A stretch of 64,000 nucleotides of DNA. Source: Chrysoperla carnea (Eukaryota > Arthropoda > Insecta > Neuroptera > Chrysopidae). How positions within the stretch are numbered: the stretch's first letter is position 1; each line of letters opens with the position of its first letter. Positions 11,901 through 22,331 of this stretch are shown here, in pieces. The stretch spans positions 12,346,001 through 12,410,000 of the forward strand of contig NC_058339.1 in the NCBI RefSeq assembly GCF_905475395.1, given 5' to 3'. A model generated the notes under the pieces. That model worked only from the letters and a program-made list of their open reading frames with translations. It did no database searches and was not told the DNA's origin. A program made the position numbers and the translations under genes.

Positions 11901-12729
11901 GATCCATTCGGTGCTGAATTACCAGTTAAAGGATTCGACCCTGGTGAGGATACATACCAACACCCACCTCCATCAGGCAGCAATTTGAAGGTAATTTCGA
12001 GAAAATTTGTTTAAAATGTTTTTTAAATTAACACTTTTCAATTATTTTTAGGTTGATGTGGATCCAAAAAGTAATAGATTGCAATTACTTGAACCATTCG
12101 ACAAATGGAATGGAAAAGATTTAACCGATTTAACAGTTTTAATAAAAGTAAAAGGTAAATGCACAACCGATCACATCAGTGCTGCTGGTCCATGGCTCAA
12201 ATTTCGAGGACATTTAGATAATATTTCCAATAACATGTTTATTGGTGCCACAAATAGTGAAAACAATGAAATGAATAAAATTAAAAATCAAACTACTGGC
12301 GAATGGGGTACCGTACCAGATGTAGCTAGAGATTACAAAAAGAAAGGTATTGGTTGGGTAGCAATTGGTGATGACAATTACGGTGAAGGATCAAGTCGAG
12401 AACATGCTGCATTGGAACCAAGACATCTTGGTGGACGAGCAATTATTGTAAAATCATTTGCACGTATCCATGAAACTAACTTGAAAAAGCAAGGTCTTTT
12501 ACCTTTGACATTTGCCAATCCAGCTGATTACGATAAAATTCAACCAACCGATAAGATTTCATTACTTGGATTAAAAGATTTGGCACCTGCTAAACCAGTT
12601 GATTGTGTTATTAAACATGCAAACGGTTCTGAAGATAAAATTAAATTGAACCATACTTTGAACGAGCAACAAATTCAATGGTTCAAGGCTGGAAGTGCTC
12701 TTAACTTAATGAAACAATTAACAAAATAA
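8931..12729 (+). CDS. ACO2: Aconitate hydratase, mitochondrial (5 exons, complete)
   Basis: Converts citrate to isocitrate through cis-aconitate in the TCA cycle, in the mitochondrial matrix, using a [4Fe-4S] cluster. Exons read from the sequence are 8931-8963, 9172-9357, 10458-10652, 10722-11990 and 12052-12729. All junctions are GT-AG and phase 0, giving 786 aa, the usual length of the family. The N-terminus ([11 protein letters not shown], then [17 protein letters not shown]) is arginine-rich and fits a mitochondrial presequence. Cluster ligands are Cys391 (GSCTNSS) and Cys454/Cys457 ([10 protein letters not shown]), with the spacing of the family. [10 protein letters not shown] and the swivel-domain motif [11 protein letters not shown] (about residues 675-684) are intact. 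No frameshift or missing key residue was found. Intron 2 carries a hAT-type MITE and a hairpin. Two AATAAA hexamers follow the stop codon. Confidence 0.97.
9736..9780. repeat. Perfect 21-bp inverted repeat, 3-nt loop
   Basis: Left arm 9736-9756 (TTTCAGATCAACACTTATTT plus one T) is an exact reverse complement of 9760-9780, with loop CTA. It lies inside aconitase intron 2. It may be a solo palindrome or the fused ends of a small transposon. Confidence 0.9.
9988..10248. mobile_element. Non-autonomous hAT-like MITE, about 261 bp
   Basis: Terminal inverted repeats of 16 bp: CAGAGACGGATTTAGG at the left, and CCTAAATCCGGCACTG at the right whose reverse complement is CAGTGCCGGATTTAGG. The CAG...CTG ends are typical of hAT elements. 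The flanking 8-mers (TTGTGAAT and TTTTCAAC) do not match well, so the target duplication is lost or the boundary is slightly off. No transposase is present. A local GGCCTAGGCCTAGG palindrome is just inside the left end. Confidence 0.65.
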
Positions 12730-12997
12730 ATGCAAGGAAGTTTAGAATTTTTATGAATGCTTTCTTTTGTACTTGGTCTGGTCTTTCGTCGTAACTTTTA
12801 AGTATTCAAGTTTTCATATACAAGAATAATAAGAATAATAAGTTCATATATAAGAATAATAAGACAGTAGAAAACATAATTTCGATTATTATGCCATTAT
12901 GTAAAATCAAGCAAGCAATCATTTTTAAATTATAATACACGTACTTATTATTACTTCCAATTTTACTGGCTGGCTTTCTAAAAATAATGACGTGAAC

Positions 12998-13060
12998 AAT
13001 AAATAGCAGTGATATCTTTGCCATAGTAGTAGTTCACAAAAACTATTCTTATTAAATAAA
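12998..13060 (+). terminator. Candidate polyadenylation signals of aconitase
   Basis: AATAAA hexamers at 12998-13003 and 13055-13060 lie 269 and 326 nt after the aconitase stop codon, the first clear signals downstream of it. Which one is used cannot be told from sequence. Confidence 0.45.
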
Positions 13061-14017
13061 GTATTTTATTTCTGAGAAATTCAATTCGGTATTATACTCA
13101 ATAAAAACTGTTTTAGGTCAAATGTTATTTTAACAAAAATGTATTATAAATATTAATTGTTAAGAAATAAATTATAGTAAAATTTTTATATACTGAGTTT
13201 TTAATTGCACTAAAATAGGGGGGAATATTCATGAAATTTTTTGTTCGCATTTCTAAACAAAACATGAAAATACCGTAAGTGAGATGAAGGGAAATTAAAA
13301 TCGACCACGAAATACGAATGGTATAAACATTTTAAACTACTAATTAGGGTGATTCGACATAGTATTTTTGACGTCATATACTGTGTTTGCCATAAGAACT
13401 CCATGCTAAATTTGGTTCTTGTAGAAAGAGACACAAACAAATTTTTGATAACTTAGCTTGGTTATTTTTGGAGTTATTCGAAAAATAATTTTTCTATGTT
13501 GTTTGTTACATGAACGAGCTTTAATTAATAATAAAATAATTCAATAGGTGGGTCCATTTTCTTGAAGCAAATCTTACCAATAATCACGGAGATGACCCGG
13601 GCACCCGCAAACAATAAAATTTATTGTTTCATAATTAACTGAGCATGGACGTTGCATTACAAAACCAGTATCCAGCAACGCTGTACATATTTGATTGCAC
13701 AGGGGTGTGGCATTAATATTCTCATCTGTACCGCGAAAACTGATGCCATGGTGTTTAAACTTACTTTTACATATAGGAGCATCTTTTTCAACATGATTCA
13801 TTTCACCCATTGGGTCATTTCACCCGAAAAATTCCAGCATGGACTTGTAGACGTGTGTTCGTCCTAAGTACACTTTAAAAATTGCAACTTGATATATCTT
13901 TTCTAGCGTGATACAGGGTATAAATACTATTTAAAATAAAATTTTGTATGCTTAAATATTAACTTTTTTTTAAAATAATGCAAAAATTAAGCGCACAAAA
14001 AAATGGGAGTAAACTTT

Positions 14018-14739
14018 GCAATTTAAACTGTAAAAACACAATCCCACCTCGACCATATAAAATCATTACTATTACGATAATCCGAGCCAAAATTCCCAGG
14101 CACTATGAATAAAATGGTCAATGTAAAAATTGACTTAAAGAATTAAGATTAGGCAATTTGCATTACATTTATGTTATACATACTACATAAGAGTTTTTCG
14201 ATTACTTGATAAAAACATTTGCTTGATACAAGTTGCCTATTTATTAATTCTTTAAGTCAAATTTTACATTACCGCTTATAACAATTTATCGTTTATTATC
14301 GTATTTGACAACTAAAAAGAGACAGAAAAAGTGACTTTATTTCATTTTCTTAAATTTGCTTAAGTTTCATTTTCCTTAAGTTTATGAAGAGCGTTTTTTT
14401 ATTAAATTTTCCGTGCAATTTAAACTGTAAAAACACAATCCCACCTCAACCATATAAAATCATTACTATTACGATAATCCGAGGTCAAAATTCCCAGACA
14501 CTATGAAAAAAATGGTCAATGTAAAATTGACTTTAAGAATTAAGTTTAGGCAATTTGCATCACAGATATGTTATACATACTACATAAGAGTTTTTCGATT
14601 ACTTGACAAAAACATTTGCGTCATACAAGTTGACTATTTATTAATTCTTTAAGTCAAATTTTACATTGACCGCTTATAACAATTTCTCGTTTATTATCGT
14701 ATTTGACAACTAAAGCGTTTTTTTATTAAATTTTCCGTG
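14018..14739 (+). repeat. Tandem duplication of a 397-bp unit; second copy has an internal deletion
   Basis: Unit 1 (14018-14414) and unit 2 (14415-14739) both begin GCAATTTAAACTG and both end TTAAATTTTCCGTG. Unit 2 lacks about 70 bp that unit 1 has between GACAACTAAA and GCGTTTTTTT. Each unit carries an internal inverted repeat: GTCAATGTAAA...GACTTWAAGAATTAAG opposite TTAATTCTTTAAGTC...TTTTACATT. This looks like a small MITE of about 160 bp that was duplicated with its flanks. Confidence 0.85.
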
Positions 14740-15885
14740 GGTTAAAATTAAATAAAGTTTGCTTCAGTGACTGTAAGAGTTTTAATCTGAATTTTTTCAT
14801 TTGGATATTTCTTACAGACAATGAACGAGTCCTTCTTCTTTCTTCTAAAAGAAAAATGATCCAATTTTAAAGTCACACATTTATTTTATAAAATATAAAA
14901 TCAACTAACATCTCACAACAATTTGTTTCTAGAATTTTTTATAACACAATTCCATTCTTCTCACGAAAGTTATGTCATTACAATTGATGCGGGGAGTGAA
15001 TTAAAACGAAGATGAAGTATTTATTCATTGTTGAGAAGTAGGTGGTATAAACCTGGTATAACCAACATACATACATATTGCGGACAAGAACTTCAAGTTG
15101 CATATCTACCTAAACCTACCTAGTTTCTATACACTTGATACTAAGAAATTAAACTTCACAGTCAATAAATGTCTGTAACTAGCATTGAGAATTTTTATTC
15201 CCTGTTCTCGACTATGGCTCACTGGATTTCAATTAGTTTTAAAGTGTTTTTCTTTTTTTCCTTCCTCACTTTAACACTACAAAGGCGTTATATTAAGTTA
15301 AATACAATATATATCTCACGAACAATTTTTAAATAACAGTTTTTTTATTATATTTTTTATTATTTATATTTGTATGGGAAATTAAATTTATTATTCTCAT
15401 TGAATCGCAGTTCCATAATGAATACTTATCTACTAATCGATAAGTTTTACGTAATTAGTTAGTTTTTGAAAATAAGTATTATGGAAAATCTTGCCAATGG
15501 CGAAAAAAGTGTTTTAGTCGGTCACAAATATAATACAATTGTTGGGAAAAATAAGATTTGTCCAATTTGGGCCTTAATTTTAGGACGCCCTTTATTATTA
15601 TTATTACATAAAAGTGGTAGAATGTTACTTATTTTATAATAAAACTTTAATAATAAAAGAAGAATCTGTTAATTTGTTTTATGAAAATGTACAACATGAT
15701 TTTTCATGAAAACTAAAAACTTATTGTTTTTCTAGTAAATAAATAAAATTCGTGATATATATTTTAAATATTGTTTTATTTTTAAATGTTCTACCCTATT
15801 TTTTTCTTTCAAAACAAAATTATGAATTAATTAATTTTTTCTCGTAAAGGTAAGTATTTAGTTAATTATATACCTATAAATAAGA

Positions 15886-15960
15886 CAGGTGGCTGTGTGG
15901 TTATAGCAGTAGCCATGAAATGCAAAGTACGCTGGTTCGTATCCTAGTGTGGTTGACATT
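15886..15960 (+). repeat. tRNA-like SINE head (left of pair 1)
   Basis: A box-like TGGCTGTGTGGTTATAGC near 15890 is followed by a B-box-like GGTTCGTATCC at 15933-15943, a spacing normal for internal RNA polymerase III promoters. It does not fold into an intact tRNA, so I call it a tRNA-derived SINE head and not a tRNA gene. Confidence 0.6.
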
Positions 15961-16073
15961 TTTACTTTTAAATTAAATGAATTTTTTCTGATGTTAAAAA
16001 TTTTTCACTCCTTTTTTCTGTAAATTATCTTTATAACCCACCTTCTTGCTATATATAACACCCGTTATAAATA

Positions 16074-16580
16074 TGTCATAAATCACTATTCTGTCAGGGG
16101 ATGGGAATTTAAATAGTCATAAATATGTTTAAAATCATGTTCTCCTGTTACAAAATATTAAAATATGTATAAAAATGGCTTGGTTATGATAAAAATATGA
16201 AATTTTTGAATAGGAGAACATGTCTATAGTTTATCTCACTCATATTCTCCTATTACAAAATATTATAAATTTTATAAAATTAAAAAAAATCGCTCGTTAA
16301 GACTAAATTTTGAAATTTTGTAACAGAAGAACATGTTATATATTTTATCCCACTTTTTTTTATAACATATTCTCCTATTACAAAATATTAAAAAAATACT
16401 TTATTTTGCTTGTTTTTTTGTTGCACATGCTCTAAAATTTATTTTAGATGAAATTTCATTAGATTTTGAAATAAGGGAACATATTTTTTCACAAAAAAAA
16501 AAAAAAAATTAATTATATTTGTCCCACTTTCTTACTTATGTCATAAATCACTCTTGTGACAGGGGGTGGGAATTAAAAAA
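16074..16580 (+). repeat. Three tandem hairpin-forming units inside a direct repeat
   Basis: Three units (about 16140-16244, 16245-16363 and 16367-16530) each start TTCTCCTRTTACAAAATATT and end with an inverted version (AATAGGAGAACATG, AACAGAAGAACATG, AATAAGGGAACAT) followed by TTTATCTCACT, TTTATCCCACT or TTTGTCCCACT. The array is bracketed by the direct repeat GTCATAAATCACT...GGTGGGAATT near 16074 and 16541. No coding signal. Confidence 0.75.
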
Positions 16581-16689
16581 ACATAAAATACACCACGCTC
16601 TCTTACTTATTTATCACTTTTGATCCTTATAACAATTATATAAAAAAGTGACATTATCTCGGCATAACAACTTATTTAATTAAAAATTA

Positions 16690-16766
16690 ATCGGGACAAT
16701 GCTAGATACGAACCGAGGAACTCTGTAACAGGAGTCAACTGAGCTAGCCACTACTCCAACACCTTT
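16690..16766 (-). repeat. tRNA-like SINE head (right of pair 1, opposite strand)
   Basis: Read on the minus strand: TGGCTAGCTCAGTT (A-box-like, 16737-16750) followed by GGTTCGTATCT (B-box-like, 16704-16714). It faces outward relative to the head at 15886-15960, so the 15.9-16.8 kb locus has a tRNA-like promoter at each end reading inward. Confidence 0.65.
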
Positions 16767-17684
16767 GACATATTATAATTTCAATAATTTAATATACATA
16801 CCTTTTAATCACCTTTTTTCAATAAAAATGTTTTCTTAAATTTAGTATTTAGTTTTCTTGTATTGTTGTAAATTACTATGTTTTTTTATTCTCCATTTAA
16901 GTATTTATTTAATCCCTGATGAAATCCGTCTTAATTATATTATCGTACGGTTATCGCATGGCAAAATGATTTCCTTACTAGAAATATTGTAATATTTTCC
17001 TTGAATCTAAACTACTTTTATTCCGTGTACTCATTTATAGTAAATAAAGTTCAACTATATATTATCAGTCAGGTATTAAAGATAATTTAATTTTAATTAT
17101 TATAATAATAATCAATTATGATTGTCATTGTTATGAAATCAATCTCATCAAATAAAATCAATGTACCTAAAATAAAATCTTAAGATAATATTTGTGATGA
17201 TTTTTTAATAAAAGACGTTAAATAGTGCATATTGTTATTTTATGAATGATACTTTAAGGACGATCGTAAATAAATGAGTGTATGTCCTTGTTAGAACTTG
17301 AGTAAATTAGACGAAAATTATGAGTAAAATTTTTCTGTCGGCAACATTTCGATTTTTGTTTTTTTTTTTCTATATTCTTTTCTTTAATTTTCATGTTTTT
17401 CCTTAAATAATTCATTGGTTTTTTTATTTTGTATAGAAAGCCCATTTTGCCTTAAAGTGTGGTCTTTTTTACCCCGAGATTAAGGTAAAATGGACCAAAA
17501 CAACACGGTTGTAAATCATTTAAAATCTTCATAATGTTTGCTTCCATTTGAGTCTGAATAATAAGGTTTAAAGGTTTAAAGGTTTCTTCTTTAAAATAAT
17601 TAGTTTATTTAAAATTTGATTTTTCCTTAAGTTTACCGTTTTACTTTCCTTTCCCCTATATACTCTACTCCATTGTACTATAAA

Positions 17685-17891
17685 AATTGACAAAAAAAGA
17701 AAGGTTTGCCAGGATTTTATAACCTTGCACGTCGCAGGAAAGTAGATGTTTTGTTTTTTCCTGTGCGTAACATTTAAATGCTACTTGATTTCTTTCAAAA
17801 ATTGAGTGCTTTTTTTAGAAACTATATAATTTTATAGAACGGATTTTGCTAGGTTATTAAATCCTGCCAAACTTTTCTTTTTTTGTCAATT
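17685..17891. mobile_element. MITE with 41-bp terminal inverted repeats
   Basis: Left end 17685-17725 (AATTGACAAAAAAAGAAAGG... CAGGATTTTATAACCT) is the reverse complement of 17851-17891 with few mismatches. It is 207 bp long with no coding capacity. The superfamily could not be assigned. Confidence 0.8.
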
Positions 17892-18461
17892 GTTGAAAAA
17901 TCGTTTGAGCACCTAATTTATCGGTTAAGCACCTAAATTGCACCTAAAAGGCTCCTAATTTTCATCTGATCTAAGTTTTTAAGTTGGACTAACCAATTTT
18001 ATGAACTTCTCTTCAATTTTCGTTCTTTCTTTATAAAAATTTAAAACAAAACCTTGAAAGCGATAGTTATACCTATATTGCCTAACATACATACGCATTT
18101 GAACATTATTTATAATGATATGTGGAACAGACTTTACATAGTATAAAAAAAATTGATGTTATCTTTGCATAATATAACCGTCCATCATATTTTCTTTATC
18201 AATTGTACGTGTATATTTTCAACAATAATAAAATTCATTATCTTTTGTGTTAACTGTTTTTCTTTTCATTTTTAAATTTATTGTTAACTATAGCTCAGTT
18301 GAAAACTTTCTGATCATTTGATTTATAAAAAAAAAAAAAATTTGATTATCTTAATAATTATTGGTGGATAAGTTTTTGGATATTCGATTTGTTTCAAATC
18401 ATCGTATTGAAGGTAAATTTAATTAACTTTATTATTATAGATTAAATTTTTATAATAAAAC

Positions 18462-18500
18462 TAGAGTGATACCCACCCGCTTCGCTGGGTTTAAAAGTAA
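18462..18500 (+). repeat. Fragment of dispersed repeat with CCGCTTCGCTGGG motif
   Basis: GATACCCACCCGCTTCGCTG is the reverse complement of the 3' motif AGCRAAGCRGGTRGTTC seen at 36650, 51980 and 63440. It is probably a fragment of the same interspersed family. Confidence 0.45.
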
Positions 18501-18831
18501 AGATTGATAAAGATTGCTCTCGCTTATCCCCTTTCTATAACACGTGAAATAATGGTAAGGATTATTTTTTTAAATGTATAATAGTCGTAATTATTCATTG
18601 AGTATATCAGAATAGATGGCCGTGAAATATTTTATATTGACTATTCTAACAGAATTCGGTAATTTATGGTAATGTCAAATTTAAATATAATGTATAATTT
18701 TCAATGTAACAGACACACAGATAAAGATTAATTTTATCCGGAAATCCAAAATTTTGAAAAATAGCTTGTATCGACAAGCAATTTTTAGTGCTGCATTTGT
18801 ACAATTTCGTCATTTATGATAACTGCTGGGT

Positions 18832-19130
18832 TGTCAACCCTTGTACCTCTATTGGTTAAAGCGTAACCAATTCCATACGCGGTATGCCTAAATGCCTAGG
18901 GTTGCGAGTTCGATTTCTGCCATCACAACAAAAAATTATTTTAATTAATGGCTGTGATGGGCTGATGTAGTGCATAGTATATGCACGAAGAAGGTGTACT
19001 CAGTTTCTCGAAATAATTGAGGAGGTAATAAATGAAATTATCAACAAAAAAGGTGGTATAACACGTAATAGTATTACAATGGGCTCTATGGCCTAAGTGT
19101 CTATCTCGTGGACAGCCAATATAACCTAAT
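18832..19130 (+). mobile_element. tRNA-derived SINE, left copy of an inverted pair
   Basis: An A-box-like segment near 18844-18863 (ACCTCTATTGGTTAAAGCG) and a B box GAGTTCGATTTC at 18906-18917 are followed by a body from 18949 to 19129 that ends GGACAGCCAATATAACCTAAT. The same body occurs reversed at 19343-19515. Confidence 0.75.
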
Positions 19131-19337
19131 AAGAGCTAACTGCTGGGTTAAAAATGTATACTTACTACTAGAACCTAAAATTGCAATAATACAGTTTTAT
19201 TCTAATAGTAGAGAATTTCATTCTATTTGTAAAATTCTTACTAATGAACTATCAAGCAATGATAGGTCTATCGATAGACCTTTAAAAATAAAATAAGTCT
19301 TGCAAAGTCTCGAAGATACAAACTATTGCAATCTATA

Positions 19338-19612
19338 GATTAGGTTATATTGGTTGTCCACGAAGGAAACACTTAGGCTATGGAGCCCATTGTGATACCA
19401 TATATGTGTTTTACCACCTTTCCGCTGATAATTTCATTTATCAGCTCCTCAATTTCAGTGGCTGAGTGCACCTCCTTCATGCATATACCATGCACTACAC
19501 CAGCCCATCACAACTATTAATTATATTAATTTTGTTGCGACGACGGGAATCGAACCCGCTATAGGCGACATTGCAATCTATACTTTAGGTATTTTACCAA
19601 GGACAACATTTA
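19338..19612 (-). mobile_element. tRNA-derived SINE, right copy of an inverted pair
   Basis: On the minus strand: a TCCTTGGTAAAATACC A-box-like segment, a consensus B box GGGTTCGATTCCC (19545-19557), then a body matching 18949-19129 in reverse complement (tail ATTGGTTGTCCACG, then GGAGCCCATTGTGAT). The two copies are tail to tail with a 213-bp spacer, so a read-through RNA would fold into a stem of about 175 bp. Confidence 0.8.
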
Positions 19613-21949
19613 AAAAAAACAAGAATTATAATATGTGGCCGTATGTGTATAAAAGCTTGAGACCCCCACGTCTAAAGTTTTAGGTTTAAACGTCGAAAGT
19701 CAAAATTAGAATTTTTTTTCTCTCGTTCGTCGAATGATAAAAAACATCTTCTTAGATCAACCAGTGATCTGTTATATTTCATAATCACCTCAAAAACTTA
19801 AGATCATGAAAACTCCAGAGAATTAATTAAAAAAAACTATTAAATAATTAAAATAGATACCATTGATAAAAATTTGATGATTTATTTTAAGGGTTCATTA
19901 TGAATTATCGATTATACATAAAATATTGCCGGTTGCAAGTTAAGCTATAAAAAATAAACTGGTTTCAGACCATGATGTCTCTTAACAATATTATTAATTT
20001 TATAATCAGTCTGATGACGATTTAATTATAAAATAAACAAAAAAAAAAATTATTATTATCAAATAAAAGAACCATTACCATTTTCCCAACTGCTATGAAT
20101 AAATTAATGTAAATAAAATATTGTTAATTAAACCAATACAAAATGGGTTCCGTATATAAATGGTGTTCAAAAATGTTCATCAATTTTATGTATTAAAAGT
20201 TTATACGCAATACGAAAAAATCATTTTTTACCTTTTAAAATTATTAACAATAGGGGATAATACTGATGTCGAATTTGCCATAGTACCGATAAAAATGTAA
20301 AACTAGACCTGATATCATGACAAAATAAGAGAGTGAAATTAAAATTGATTAAAAAACGAAGAACTAATAAGCATTCAAAGATTGCATTCAAAGGTTGAAC
20401 ATCTCCTTTTAGCAAAACAAAGTTTTATATGTAATCTTTATGACGATACTCACGTAGGACGTCACTAGTGATATCTTCCTCTTTGTTTAGCTAGGAATTT
20501 TAAACGTTCATATTTTGCAAACTAGGAGACGATGGCTCAACTTATTTACCATTTCTTCTGATTCCTGGCTCATGCCATAAAAAGATTGACACACTTAGGC
20601 CCTTCATTTTTGAGGACTATATATCGATTTAGAGTGTGTTGGCAAGTTGACATGAAGGCATTTCTGCTTTTCATAAACAGCTCTAAATCAGGCATTGGCA
20701 AACGGGACTTACAGAAGTCCCTCGAACTTTTTACCTAAAATACGAGTAAGACAGTAACAATCTAACCGGTGACAACCTAAAATATGAGTAAGACAGAGAG
20801 GAAACATTTTCTTTCTATTTACTATCAGAGAAACTGAGATAGGTACAAGGGTCGTATATTCGTCTCGCTTCCTCCTCAATGAGCAATGCGGACTTGGATA
20901 ACACACAATAAAGTTTATGACACACAATAAAGTTATTACAATGGTGACTTCGATTTTATGACGTCAGAGTGTCTAGCTCTGAGAGAGTCACTATAAACTA
21001 ATCCAACCTGAAGGTTTAATAAAAAAAAACCATTTATCCAATATTTGACTTTTAAAACAAATGTGTACCGAATCATTTAGATAACAGGATGATTCAAGCA
21101 TGATAGATTTGAAAGGTAATCGCACATTCATATAAATAAATAATATAAATCAATATTGATTCAATATTATTCATAATTACTTATTATTTATTCAACTTAT
21201 GCGCGACATATCATATCATCAGACTTGTTATTATTATATTTGTAAATTATGGTGTAATAGCTTCAAATAAACATATGTTATTGCAATAATCTAAAATTGC
21301 ATCAATAGGAGAGTGTTGTGCCCTTCCAATATTTACTATGTACTATGATCTAAGGTTGTGCCTTGAATCATAGGTAATTTGGAAATAGTAGCACCTCCTT
21401 ATCTGCACACTATGTAGAATTGATAATTTAAATATTACATAACGATCGATAATATGTGGTCTATGGTACAGGACCATAATGTACCATGGATCGTATCCTA
21501 AATTCTATGTTACTTAGTCAATAATACCGTTTTAAGCTCTTTTCGCTACGTAGCCCTTCTGAAGTAATTACTATCTCTATTTTGAGTAATCGATACGGCA
21601 ATGTACGTGAATTTTGATTTTCTATTTTTTCTGTTAAAATCGAAATTGTTAAGTACAATTTTCAGAGCGAAGTTAATTAATTAGTTAGAGAATGTTGATA
21701 TTTTTAATTCATTAATTTTCCAAACATATGGAAATTTTTTTTTTAATTTAATTAATTTACTTATTAATTTTGTTATCAAGGAACATATTTTCAATAAATA
21801 AACGTATAGGCAAATAGAAAATACGCATATGGTATTAAAGTTCATATTTATTTTTATCTTTAAGTGGGGGGGTCTCGTAATTGCCGCATTAGAAGATCGG
21901 AGTGATGTAGACAATACAATTGTGTAAAGAAATATCGTTCACATTTTTT

Positions 21950-22331
21950 GGATCCGATGTATATGTCGCAGCTAGCGTTCAAATAACTAGTCTTTTTACT
22001 AAACGGAGCCAAACAGCTGTACAAATAACTTGGCTCGTTAACGTTTAACTATTTGCCTAGACTACTAACTAAATTTAGTTCTGCTTTCTGCCCCCTGGCG
22101 CTGACACCAACACACTGCCAATATGGCGTCGGAGAGCAAAAATATTTTTGAGTGTAGTGGCAGTTTAGCATTTGATCTCTAAAATCAACTTCCCCGAGTC
22201 AAAGCTGTCTGTTTCGAATCTTCCTCTATCCTTATTACAAACAATAATTTTACCTAATATAATTACCAAATTTTGTTTTTAATAAAAAATTATTTTATGA
22301 AATTAATATATTTCAATTTTATATATTTTAG
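21950..22331 (+). promoter_or_regulatory. Candidate promoter / leader region of the membrane LRR gene
   Basis: The ATG at 22332 sits directly on a splice acceptor (ATATTTTAG), so transcription starts upstream of an intron. The stretch 21950-22230 is noticeably less AT-rich than its surroundings and would suit a promoter or 5' non-coding exon. This is inference from composition only; no TATA box or initiator was identified with confidence. Confidence 0.25.

Larger units (their letters stand above)
12730..22331. other. Gene-poor interval between aconitase and the membrane LRR gene
   Basis: No coding region was recognised over 9.6 kb. It contains the duplicated unit at 14018-14739, the SINE-headed loci at 15886-16770 and 18832-19610, a MITE at 17685-17891, and a slightly GC-richer stretch at about 20440-21010 with short tandem motifs. 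The remaining sequence is AT-rich with nothing I can name. Confidence 0.5.

Noticed and set aside
11018-11983. Minus-strand open frames across aconitase exon 4
   Set aside because: Shadows of the strongly conserved plus-strand coding sequence.
17440-17510. CCCATTTTGCCTTAA...AAGGTAAAATGGACC inverted repeat
   Set aside because: Short and imperfect; may be a transposon scrap but too weak to list as an element.
15886-19612. Genuine tRNA genes at the tRNA-like heads
   Set aside because: A and B boxes are present but acceptor and anticodon stems do not pair as in a working tRNA, and each is fused to a repeat body; SINE heads are the better call.
20700-20940. Short tandem motifs (ACCTAAAATACGAGTAAGAC; ACACACAATAAAGTTTATG) as a regulatory array
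   Set aside because: Only two copies of each, no further pattern; probably local slippage.
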